A stretch of DNA of 36,372 nt from Priapulus caudatus. Taxonomy: Eukaryota > Priapulida > Priapulimorpha > Priapulimorphida > Priapulidae. Below, one piece after another: positions 10,911 to 22,100 of this stretch. The notes beneath the pieces are model-generated. The model had not been told where the DNA came from. It saw only the letters and a list, made by a program, of their open reading frames with translations, and did no database searches. The stretch covers positions 660,097 to 696,468 of the forward strand of contig NW_014577180.1 in NCBI RefSeq assembly GCF_000485595.1, in the 5' to 3' direction. A program made the translations under genes and the position numbers. Position 1 is the first letter of the stretch. The number at the start of each line of letters is the position of its first letter.

Positions 10911-10921
10911 GGGAGGGATAA
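10911..10921 (+). other. Polypurine tract of LTR element
   Basis: GGGAGGGATAA directly abuts the TGTAATAC start of the 3' LTR, the standard position for plus-strand priming. Confidence 0.8.
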
Positions 10922-11343
10922 TGTAATACTGTCAAAAGACAGATAAATAAATATATAGGAATAACCTATTGTTCTGGGTTGGCATACATGGCCAGAAAAC
11001 GCGGGAATAGACAGGGTAGAGTTAGCCAATTACAGACAGTAATGTAGTACGGACTGACCATAAACAATAGGTAGGCGTGTCTACCTATGTGAGTATATAA
11101 CCGCGTGTTCGACCAGAGAGGAGAGGATCAGAGCGAGAGTTAGAGACACCTTACAGACTAGACGATATTGGTTCGAGCCAGCTAACACACATCCGTAACT
11201 TCGTAAGTTAGGTGATGTTACTCGCGTACCTCGACTGTACGCATTCGCCCCGTTATGGGCAGATGCATAGTTAAGTCTGTTCATATACACACACTCACGC
11301 GTAACCACTCATACGATCACAGGTAGAAATAGACTTCCCTATA
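10922..11343 (+). repeat. 3' LTR
   Basis: About 422 bp, a direct repeat of 9268-9800 with scattered substitutions and a deletion of about 85 bp in its last third (relative to 9657-9742). Differences between the LTRs indicate the insertion is not recent, or that the copies recombined. Confidence 0.88.
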
Positions 11344-11344
11344 C

Positions 11345-11345
11345 A

Positions 11346-11420
<75 letters not shown>

Positions 11421-11483
11421 CACACCTCACGCCCGTCTTACACACACCTACAGTACACGCACACACACATGCACCACACACAC

Positions 11484-11525
<42 letters not shown>

Positions 11526-11700
11526 CACACACGCACGCATACACACACACCTACACCACCCCCTCCCACACACACACCTATGTTGTATTGTAGGGCTGCG
11601 TGCTACCTTGCACACCCTACACCTACACTAACAAACCACACACACACACACACACACACACCACACCACACACCGCCACACGCACACACATACACACGTG
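11345..11700 (+). repeat. CA-rich microsatellite
   Basis: Pure CA to about 11418, then interrupted CA blocks (11460-11580 and 11637-11700) with a short unique insert near 11582-11630. It directly follows the LTR element. Confidence 0.95.
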
Positions 11701-11716
11701 TGCGCGCGCTGAATAA

Positions 11717-11985
11717 GTGAGTAAGAGAGTGAGTGAGTGAGTGAGTGAGTGAGTGAGTGAGTGAGTGAGTGAGTGAGTGAGTGAGTGAGTGAGTGAGTGA
11801 GTGAGTGAGTGAGTGAGTGAGTGAGTGAGTGAGTGAGTGAGTGAGTGAGTGAGTGAGTGAGTGAGTGAGTAAGTGGTTGGTTGGTTAGATGGATGAGTGA
11901 GTGAGTGAGTAAGCGATTGAGTGCGTGAGTTCGGAGAGTGAGTAAGTGAGTGCGTGAGCGAGCGAGCGAGTGAGTGAGTGAGTGT
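11717..11985 (+). repeat. GAGT tetranucleotide microsatellite
   Basis: Near-perfect GTGA/GAGT repeats to about 11870, then decayed copies (GGTTGGTTAGATGGATGAG) to 11985. Confidence 0.95.
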
Positions 11986-12740
11986 GAGTGGGAGCGTGTG
12001 AAAGCTGTGGCTAAGATAATTTTCGTACTATCCTGGCTTATCCGCCAGTTCACTGACCCACCGCCTCATTCACGACCTATCGCGACACATCCTTCGACAT
12101 TTCTATCCTGCTGAACAGGCAAGCAATAACTCCATTTCGTCCCCTTTTTCTCAAACTCTCTACACACTATAAACGCGCAACACAATAACGGGACAATTTT
12201 CCACCATCGCATGCATCGCACACAGTGGAACGCCTATTTACGATAACAAATATTCGTGTATAAGTAATGCACCTTTTAACATACAGTTGGGAAGCATCCT
12301 CTTCTGTGTGGATGAGTCGACGGTCGCCGTGCATGGTAGCCTACTGTCTAGGCTCGCGATGGGCAATGATATACGCGGTAGCGCTCAGCCGCCGATCGAT
12401 TGTCTATCGACTAACGGTAACACGCACACATCATCGGCGCGCATGCATGAGGCCGTGGCGTGGCTAGGCAGCCCACTGCAGTCTCCGGCTCGACCATCAG
12501 ACAGCGAGTAGCCGTTTGTACCGGGAAGAAAGCCTTGTGCTGGCGATGTGTGCGAGATCTGTGGCTTAGAGGCATCACAAACTCACACTTACTGATAGCG
12601 ACAACCGACAACGCCTGCAGCATACATATATAGGCGGCTCCGCGCAGCTATATACAAAGTATCAGTCGATTTACCGTGACAACTTTAGAGCGTAACCACA
12701 CAGCACGTTGCTAACGCAGGGCACTGCTTACGCAGCCTAT
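11986..12740. other. Unassigned sequence, no gene seen
   Basis: Short open frames around 12267-12623 overlap on both strands and show no recognisable protein or splice context. Nothing else was identified. Confidence 0.5.
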
Positions 12741-12744
12741 TGGT

Positions 12745-13120
12745 GACTCAATACGTTGGTGTCGCGGTACGTAGGTGATGCGGTAGTCGGGTGACGCAAT
12801 ACCGTGGTGACACAGTATCATAGTGATTGTATAATGTGATGACGTTGGTCTGCGACGATGCAGTAACATAGGAACGTTATCGGTGGCGGCGTGTAGTAAC
12901 GTTATCAGTGGTTATCAGCAGGGAGGTGGCGACGTATTCTTGCTGCGCTGCATCACTATTGTGACGTTACATTGTGGTGACATTTACAATATGGTGGCGT
13001 TACGGCGAAGCGACGCAGTAGTGCGGTGATGTTATGACGTTATAAAGCAGTAATAAAGTGACGTTACGAAATGGTGAGGCAGTAATGTGGCGACGCATCT
13101 TTTCACGCATATGACGTTTC
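12745..13120 (+). repeat. Degenerate GTGACGTTA-type repeats
   Basis: Variants of GTGACGTTAC, GTGGTGACAC and GCAGTAATGTGG recur roughly every 15-25 bases on the plus strand. The array is too diverged to give a fixed unit and is probably an old minisatellite. TGACGT cores resemble CREB/ATF sites, but I take this as coincidence of the repeat. Confidence 0.45.
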
Positions 13121-13374
13121 GCAGCGGCCTAGCATACTGAGGTCGCCATCCGTCGACGAATTGCTCTGCTCGTGCGCCGGCAGCACTCATAGATCCACAT
13201 GAATGAATCAGCAATATGACGTCGATTTACTACGTTATCATCGTTTTGCACTTCATGTTAGGTATGTCGTTACTTTCTCTGCAAAGGTGTGACATTGTCG
13301 TGTATGCGTTGGAGAGTGCGTGGTAGTCGTGATTATATGCACTGTACTGATATGGCTCATTATACATGATCTAT

Positions 13375-14860
13375 CCTTCCGTCTAATCATCCATCAAATA
13401 ATTTATCCATTAATCCACCCATTTATTTATCCATTCATACATCCATCCATCCATCCATACATCCATCCATTCATCCATCTATCTATCTATTCATCCATCC
13501 ATCCATTCACCCATCCATCCATCCATCTATCCATCCATTATTCCATCCATCCACTCTAGCTATCTATCTATCCATATCTATCTATCTAGATCTATCTATC
13601 ATATTTCTCATCAACTCTATCTATCTAGCTCTATCTATTTATCGACTTCTCATCACTATCACCTCACATCTACTCATTATCTATCCATAATCTACTCGTC
13701 TCTATTATCTATACAGTATCTATTTATCATATTTATCATATCTTAATCCTAATCTTCTATCATCACACTCTCACCACCTTACTATCCTATCTATCCTATC
13801 TACTCTAACCTCCACCCTACTATCCTATCCGCATATATCTATTTGATCTATGCTAATCATCTCCTATACTATCTATCTATCTACTCATATCTATTTATTA
13901 GAGCGTATCGTTTCTAAATCTATCTCCTCCACTCCTCACTCACCATCCTCATCCATCCATCATCCAATCATCCATCCTCATCATCATTCCACTCCCATTT
14001 ATATTATCCATCTTATCTAATTTAGCTATTATCTACTCTCATCTATCATACCTATATTGATCTAATCTTATCCTAATCTATCCTATTTATATATAATATA
14101 TATGTCTGGTCTACTCTGTCTGTCCACCTCCAAATCTACTCCTACCTCTCATCTCACCTCCTAATCCATATCTTTCTATCTATCCTAGGCATATCTAATC
14201 TAGCTATCATATCTATCCATATCTAGTCTATCTAAATCTAGGTCTATCTACTCTTAATCTTATCTATCTCACTCTATTTATCTATCTATCTACTCTTCAT
14301 CTATCTATCCTAATCCTACTCTACATACCTATCTATCTATCGTATCCCCTATCATCATCCTACTCTACTCCTACCATATCTATCTATCTTCCTATATCTC
14401 ACTTTGCCTCTGTCACTATCTATACTATATATATATTAATCTATCTATCTATCTTATTTATATATCTATCTATCTATCATATCTCATCCATCCATCCATC
14501 CAATCATTTATCCATCCATCCATCCATCCATCACAATCATCCATCATACCACTCCATCATCATACATCAATCATCCATTCATCCATTCATATTTCCTCCG
14601 ATCTATCTATCTATCTATCTATCTATCTAATCGTATCTATTATATGATCTGATCTATCAATCTATCTATTTATATATATATAGTATATATGGTCTGTCTA
14701 TCTGTCTGTTCCATGCCATCCTATCCATCCCAACACCATACCATCCAGTCCCATCCATCCGATCATCCAATCCATCATCCATCCATCCATCCATCCATCC
14801 ATCCATCCATCCATCCATCCAGCCACCCATCCATCCATCCATCCATTCATCTATCTATTT
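13375..14860 (+). repeat. Long degenerate ATCC/ATCT tract
   Basis: About 1.5 kb of CATC/ATCC and CTAT/ATCT tetranucleotides with interruptions; the purest blocks are at 13430-13550, 14500-14530 and 14780-14850. The derived serine/isoleucine/histidine frame at 13320-13559 is repeat translation. Confidence 0.93.
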
Positions 14861-15018
14861 AATTCGCTTTCTCTCTTTCTCTCGCATATTTAGGTTTTAG
14901 TGTGCCCGTCTGCAGAGACAGTCCGGAGTCCTTTGTAAAACAGTGAATCTATTTACGCTCACCACTCGCACAAATCACCGTGTCCCCTAGGCTCTACTTT
15001 ACGGCAACATTATTATTA

Positions 15019-15653
15019 GGCTTACTTATCAATCGTGCACTACGTCAGTACTGCGGCTAAGATTACCGCGTCAGAATATCGGTCTCTCCTTTCTTATAAC
15101 ATAGAAGTATCAACAAATGCTGGCGAGAGGGTAAGAACTGTATTTCAATTTTATTTGTCAATTATTCTAACTACAATTCAATGTATTTCAATTCAGAACT
15201 TAGATATACCTTCTAATACGTCAGCTATTTCTATCGGGTCTGACTGAAAATTTAAACATACAAAGGCACAGGCAACCGGTGTGATTATGCCTAATTTGTG
15301 TGTATTTTAAAATAAATTAATGCAAATTATATTTAGTATGAGCCACTAGTAACCGGAGATATCTAGCTTACTAGTGGCTCATACTAAATATAATTTGCAT
15401 TAATTTATTTTAAAATACACACAAATTAGGCATAATCACACCGGTTGCCTGTGCCTTTGTATGTTTAAATTTTCAGTCAGACCCGATAAAAACAGCTGAC
15501 GTATTAGAGGGTATATCTAAGTTCTGAATTACAAAATAAAATTTAAATACAGTTCTTACCCTCTCGCCAGCATTTGTTGATACTTCTATCTTATAAGAGA
15601 GGAGAGACCGATATTCTGACGCGGTAATCTTATCCGCAGTGAGCAATAAGCCC
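15019..15653. repeat. Palindromic (fold-back) element with 15-bp loop
   Basis: 15019-15352 is the reverse complement of 15368-15653 around the spacer 15353-15367. Inner arms (from about 15205 inward, such as GAGCCACTAGTAA / TTACTAGTGGCTC) are nearly perfect. The left arm has an extra 40-odd bp near 15155-15195 and about 19 bp near 15030. Both arms encode a similar short frame (ITASEYRSLLSY, IEVSTNAGERVR) ending at GAGAGGGTAAGAAC. That could be an exon end with a GTAAGA donor captured in both arms, but I do not recognise the protein. No target duplication was found. Confidence 0.85.
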
Positions 15654-17074
15654 ACGCCACCGATCTCAGTGTATAGCCCGTGTGTCCGACACCAACATAG
15701 GCTTATTCATATTTGTTAAATCCACCCAATTTTGTAGATATAATGACGATCAATTATAGGCCTTAATACGGGCGATAATTTTAGTAGTGGAGTGATGTCA
15801 GAAAAGTAGAACAGCCAAATTTCCGCGAATGTAGCCATCTAGCGGACAAAAGCTAAAACTTTGTTAATACCAGGTTAAACTATGCCAAATTTATATCTTT
15901 TTTTATTATGCACTCAGTTGTCAGTTGAGTCTCACATGGTATAAAGAATTAAGTTTGTTAAAACAGGTGCTATTCATATGTTTGATAATGTCATCTATGG
16001 TAACTTCACTGGTGCAGAACTCTGCCAAATTGACCAACTAATTTGGTTAAAATGAGGTGATATCCATACGTTTGGAGAAATATTTACTTTTTAAAATCTG
16101 CTCATTATTTTACGATGAAAGTGACCCTGAACTGATACCGTGCTATATTGACGAGTTTAGTTTATTGACCTATGTATTTAGTGCAGTTTAGTTTTCATGT
16201 ATTATTTTGATGTAAAGCAAATCCCAATGATACGAGAGACACGTGACAGATGTCAGCAATTGTGTATTTAATAGGCGAGATGAGGCTTGCAAAGCCAGAG
16301 AGGGATATTCATAATAACTTGGCGCAATTTCATAACAATGTTGTATATCCAGAATCTTTGACTACACAGAGTCATAGAATCGTTCGAATGTTTTTTGTCC
16401 GAATATTGCTTATTGTTTGTTTCGAATCAATCCTTAGAATTAAGTAAAAAAAAGTTATAAAAAGGTAAACCGAGCCACCCCCTACCCTAGAGTGTCGGCT
16501 GAGAATTAGCATTGCGTGTATACCATGCTGGTGGGAGGGTGATTACTGTCTTCTATCCATCCCGGAATCTCTACCCGTAGATTGAGTCCGTGTGGTTGGA
16601 TAGTGTTTAGATTGTGAATCCAGTACGATTCTCTTTTTTTTCTGGTGGGGATCGTATGGGTGAAGGGGGGGGGGTAAAAATATTTTAGAATTAAGTAAGT
16701 ATATGTGGATGAATTTGCTATTAAAAGTTGTTCCTACGCGTTTTTCCCCGAGCAACGTCGGGTACCAGGCTAGTTAGCTATATTTTCCAAGAGTAAAATG
16801 CTTTACAGCCCCGTTTATTTCGGTTTTGCTAGCATCGAGATGATATATTTTTAACTACTACTGCTAATTCCAACTTCTTGCAATTGAATTAATTTCACCA
16901 ACCTCGTTGGACATAATATAAAGCCTATGTTGCAACTCACTATTAATGGGACTCTAGTTACTGGGATTTTAGTTAATTCCCACAGCGCGTAATGATCTTG
17001 TTGAGTGGAACGATGTATGAACTTCTAAATTTGTATACGGAATTTAACGCGGTTCATGGCTTATACATTTGGCC
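15654..17074. other. Unassigned sequence upstream of receptor exons
   Basis: AT-rich to about 16440. A T-run and G-run (16628-16678) sit inside a repeat-like block. CCCCGAGCAACGTCGGGTAC at 16746-16765 resembles sequence at 34176-34206. No signal-peptide exon for the receptor gene was recognisable here. Confidence 0.45.
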
Positions 17075-17531
17075 GTGGCTACGCGTCCGGCTACCGGACG
17101 CCTAACTCCCGGGCTACACGTCCGGTCATCATTTCTTATGTGAACCCAACTATATTTTTTTCAGGAAAAAACACTAAACAGTAATTTTACCATATTAATA
17201 CTTACGTTTAAGTATTTTATCAAAAAAATGTGTTTTTGTAACGCTTGAAACAATAGTAAATCCAGTAGAATTAAACATTTGAACGGGGCGTGGCCTAATC
17301 GTGACGTAGATTTGGGGCACTTGCCATAACATACACGATACGCACCGGTGCGGTTTTTGTTGTGAAGCAGTTTAATAACTAGTAGAAGCCTGTACGAAAT
17401 TGACCACAAACAACGCAACGCACGCGTTTCCATGCAACAATTTGTTACTAACACCTGATGATCTCGTGTGAAATGGATGACGGGACGCGTAGCCAGGGAG
17501 CTGGGCGTCCGGTAACCGGACGCGTAGCCAC
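17075..17531. mobile_element. MITE-like element with ~60-bp TIRs
   Basis: 17075-17135 and 17470-17531 are inverted repeats beginning GTGGCTACGCGTCCGG. Each contains its own short palindrome (GCGTCCGG-TACCGGACGC). The internal 330 bp has no convincing coding capacity. No clear target duplication was seen. It sits about 250 bp upstream of a receptor exon, probably in the preceding intron. Confidence 0.8.
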
Positions 17532-17781
17532 TCTGTATACATTTTCTGTCGTCATGAGCAATACGCACAGGTTATCTATGCTAACAAGTAGTGCTGACTA
17601 CTGCTTGATCTAGTTTTACTTTATTCGCTATGACCACACGAAAGGTAAGACTACAAGTTAGACGATACGTTAGTCCGAAATAGCTACTTTAACTGAATGA
17701 TTAGTACTACTGCTTCGCTATGTGTGCATACGCAATAACTATCATCACGCGGTGTTGACTACTGCTTTTCCTTGTGCGCAG

Positions 17782-17942
17782 AGCTTGTGCATGGGAGCGG
17801 AAAAGCAGACAAGACGGGTCACGAGGACAAACTTGTTATGAAGCTGTTCAACGACTACAACCGGCTAATACGTCCAGTCCGCAACCAGAGTGAAATCACC
17901 TACTGCGACTTCGGAGTTGCCCTCACACAGATAATCAATGTC
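17782..17942 (+). CDS. nAChR exon: N-terminal ligand-binding region
   Basis: Acceptor TTGTGCGCAG before 17782, donor GTAAGTGC after 17942. It starts with the last two bases of a split codon and ends in phase 0. It encodes HEDKLVMKLFNDYNRLIRP and FGVALTQIINV, the conserved first helix and beta strand of the extracellular domain. Confidence 0.93.
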
Positions 17943-19081
17943 GTAAGTGCGCGTCTAGCTACGCACGTACTGCCGCTCTACCCCAAGACCCCCCTCCCCT
18001 TCTCGCCGACGATACCCCATTCTATGACGTCATTTTCAAGGCTACGGTGCCCAACATACCGCGTGCTATCTATTCTATCGTTGCTTGGTTGTTATTCTAG
18101 TAGCGGCTGCGTTGGATATTCTGTTGCGACGGCTCTCTCCCATCTATCCTTAATATTTAACGCAGCATTTTATATACGGCCACGTGATAAACCCTCGCAA
18201 TGAGAGCTGTTTAGGAGTATTTATCTAACAGTTAGCTTTTAGAACATCAGGCTCAATGGTCCGGTATTTGAAGCCTATACCTTGTCACTGATGTTAAACC
18301 GCCAGCTTGACACGATTATTCTGCTTCTGTTCAGTTGGCGTCAGGTATAGAAATGATTGCATCACTGCGTTATGGGATTGAGATAAGGGGAGCGTCCTCG
18401 CCCCGGTAAAACAATCCATTATATTCACCTACGACAACAAACACGTGGCGTGGCCCACTACTCCTTGAAGAGCCAAAATATTTTAAAGAACTACATATTA
18501 AATTATTTTTGAAATTATTAAATATTAAGATTAATTTTAACGTATCCACACAACTCTCCTCCTCTCGCCAGCCTCCTCCTTCTCCTCCTCCTCCTTTTCC
18601 TCCTCCTCATTGTCATCATCATCATCATTATCTTCATCATCATCTTCATTATCTTCATCATCATCTTCCTCCTCCCCTCGTACTCTTCCGCAACCTCCAC
18701 GTCTTCCTCATCCTGCAGCCGCCTCGCTCATCCTTTTGAGCACACAGCAGTCACGTAGTTTGTAGTAGTTTCGATGCGACCACGTCCATCATAGATGGTT
18801 AATCCCCCCCCCGCCACCAATGGCACAGCCACCAGGAAAGACCAGCAGCTTCTGCTGTGTCGCGTCGATCGTGTCTAGTTTAGGGCCGCCGTGCAGTTAA
18901 GTGGGTCAGGTTCAACGGTCGTGATCAGGAAGAAGCAACGATGGCTCTGGTCTATCTATGATAGCGGCTTATTCAACCACGCGCGCGCTAGCGAGATGTC
19001 ATGCTGATCCTGTTTCTGTTTCGCCCTAACCACTGTTTTAATACAACTTGCGTACACACTGGAACACATTGCGTATACACT

Positions 19082-19156
<75 letters not shown>

Positions 19157-22100
19157 AATATTATAATTAAAACAACTGGAGACATTTGCACAAACGTTTT
19201 CGCTTTATTGCTCTTCATGTGCACTCCTTCCATCCATCATTCCTATGCACCTGAAGAGCAATAATGCGAAAACGTTTGTGCAAATATGTCTCCAGTTGTT
19301 TTAATTATAATATTTTCTGTACGTATACGTATATATAGTGTCGTTGTAGCAGTAAAACTATTAGTCTACTAATCGATTAAGATGAACATCTCATAATATT
19401 ATTATCTAATATTAGTAGTAAAAATTAACTACAATCATTGCGCATGTTAAAACAAACAACGCCAGTTTTTAGTTACCAGTTTAAGGCAATCACACCATTT
19501 TACTTCATCCGAGATGAAATGCGTTTAAATGAATAGAGGTATCCTTTTGACGTTTATTTCTAGGATGAAAAGAATCAAATAATAAAGACCAACATCTGGC
19601 TCAGACACGTAAGTTTTCTTGTGGTGTTAATTTCTTTTCTTTCGACATAAATAAATATTTGACCATATATGGCAAAGTCTGGCGGATGTCACGTCGCATG
19701 GTGTCGTTTCGTTGTGTTAATTAATAACATTGCGTTGGTATCTACTAACACGCCTTGGGCGCGTTATGCATTTGCAGACCTGGAATGATTATCAACTAGC
19801 CTGGGATCCGACGGAGTATAACGGCCTGAAAGAGATACAAATCCCCTCTGATAAAATCTGGGTACCAGATATAGTGCTCTTCAACAAGTAAGTCTAAAAT
19901 TTAGTAATTCTCTTTTCAGCAAATGTCAGTTCTGTAACAGGAGGCTTAATTGCTAACTTAATTGTTATCAACCACGTCTTGCATGCTAACTTCAGTAGTG
20001 GTGGTGGTGGTGGCGGTGGCGCTGGCGGTGGCGGTGGCGATGGCGATGGCGGTGGCGGTGGCGCGGCGGTGGCGGTGTTGGCGGTGGTGTAACCCTCTTG
20101 TCTCGCTCTTTGCATACCTGTCCCCGCAAACTCGCTCCGACTGTCGGACTGCCATCGTGACTGTTTCTGCCATCGGGGATAGTTTAGCCGCTCGTGTGGT
20201 ACGTGTAGTGCCGGCACGTAAACCTAAACTATACGCAGGAGTTCGCATGGATCTTTTTAATTTACGCAACGTGAAGAATTTAAGACGATGAAGGTGAATA
20301 GAATTGTAAAGACACAAATTTTAGAATCTACATGAATTTACGCAATGGCACACGACCTGCTACTATATAGGCTGCTACCTTTACTGCACCGGCCGTCATT
20401 CCCATCAATGCTGTTTTGAACGTTACACATCCCATCCTGTTATAACTAAACAAGCGTAGGCGCGTCCATAAAGGTCCATATATATTATATGTCCGTATAA
20501 GTAGGAAGGAATATTGTCTGCTAAATCAAGCAATGTAATGGCAAATCAAGCCGAATGGCAATTCCGCTGCACACACATGTAAAGACTATTCTCGCGCAAA
20601 AGCTCTTTATCGCTGTAAAAATTAGTAAACCGTATAACACTGAATTAGCACACCCGTGAAATCTCTATGAATACTGTAACATATGACAGCTTCAAATATG
20701 TCGCGTTGGTGACAATAAAGGGCCCGGTAAATATTTTCTCGGTAATATGCCTGCAATATGCAACGGTCATATTTGCTATCGATCGATTTTTATTTCTAGT
20801 AAGTTGCTGTTCTCTCATTTAGTGTCTCTCCACCGTGTAGCTATTCCTTGATAGTTTACATCGTATTTTCAATATGGACCCAGTGTTAAACCGGCATCAT
20901 GTCTGCCATGTGTCTATATAGATTCACGACATTGCCGCTCGACGTGCCACGTACTTCGTTAAAAAATCTTCGTTTTATTTTTCCAGTGCTGACGGCAATT
21001 ACCAGGCGAACTCGCGAGTAAATATTGTCCTTAACTACGACGGCACCGTACAGTGGATTCCTCCGGCCATCTTTCAAACATCGTGCACAATCGACGTGCG
21101 CTATTTCCCCTACGACCAGCAGACCTGCGGCATGAAATTCGGCTCATGGACATTCAGCGGTGACCTGCTGCAGCTCGCCTACCACTCGGGCCTGAAGATG
21201 ATTGATCTAAACGACTACGTCTATAGCGGCACTTGGGACCTGATCGACTGTCCGTCGGAAATCATAATCGAGAATGGCACGAACGGCGATCCACCGAAGG
21301 AGTACATGTACTACTCGCTGCAAATCCGACGGAAGACGCTATTCTACACGATCAACCTCGTCATGCCCTGCGTATCACTTGCGATGTTGAGCATGATCGT
21401 GTTCTACTTGCCCTCCGACTGTGGTGAGAAGATGACGCTGGCTATATCGCTGCTGCTCGCGCTCATCGTATTTCTGTTTCTGGTGTCGATGATCCTTCCG
21501 CCAACGTCGCTGACGATACCTCTAGTTTCGAAGTATCTGCTTTTCACGTTTCTCATGAATATATGTACGATATTCATCACTGTGATCATCATCAACTGGA
21601 ACTACCGGGGACCCGTGACGCACAACATGCCGCGATGGATCAAGCGAGTGTTCATCGAAATCATGCCAAAGTTTCTCTTCATGAAGAGACCTAACGTAAC
21701 GACGGTGAATTACAGCGGCCATATGTACGCTAAGCTAGACACAAACCCGGATCCAACATTCTCGCAGCAAGTTGTTACGTCGCTTCCGTTACCGATGAAG
21801 GAACACCATCATCCACATTGTAGTCTATTTCCGGCTGAAGGGCAGGCTGCCGATGCGGATGACATAGGGGAAAACAGTCGCAGCTCCGTCGTCGCTCCAC
21901 CAGAAGTCCAGAGGGCCGCTTGTGCAATTGAGCTTATCTCCGACCATCTCCGTGTGTACGACAAAGTATCAGAGGTGAGGATAGAACTAAAATATCGTAT
22001 AAGAACCTAGCATGTGTCTAACCTTCGTAACGAATAAAAGCGTATGCTGCAGTATTATTATTATGTGCTCTTACATCAGCGGTGATATGTGGTTAGTTAT

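Larger units (their letters stand above)
9268..11343 (+). mobile_element. Non-autonomous LTR retrotransposon
   Basis: Two direct repeats (9268-9800 and 10922-11343) flank a 1.1 kb internal region. The upstream LTR is followed one base later by a primer-binding site, and the downstream LTR is preceded by a polypurine tract, which fixes the plus orientation. CACG occurs at 9264-9267 and again at 11344-11347, a plausible 4-bp target duplication. The LTRs would then begin TGTAATAC and end CCTATA, an unusual terminus. No protease, reverse transcriptase, RNase H or integrase is present, so it must have been mobilised in trans. The superfamily cannot be assigned. Confidence 0.88.

Noticed and set aside
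11628-12053. Minus-strand frame of SLTHSLTH repeats
   Set aside because: Translation of the GAGT microsatellite.
17161-17568. 135-codon minus-strand frame
   Set aside because: Lies mostly inside the MITE-like element, shows no motif or conservation, and has non-protein-like composition.
21975-22010. Read-through of the receptor's large exon to a stop at 22010 as the natural C-terminus
   Set aside because: A GTGAGG donor at 21975 and an in-phase exon with M4 at 22794 restore the full family architecture.
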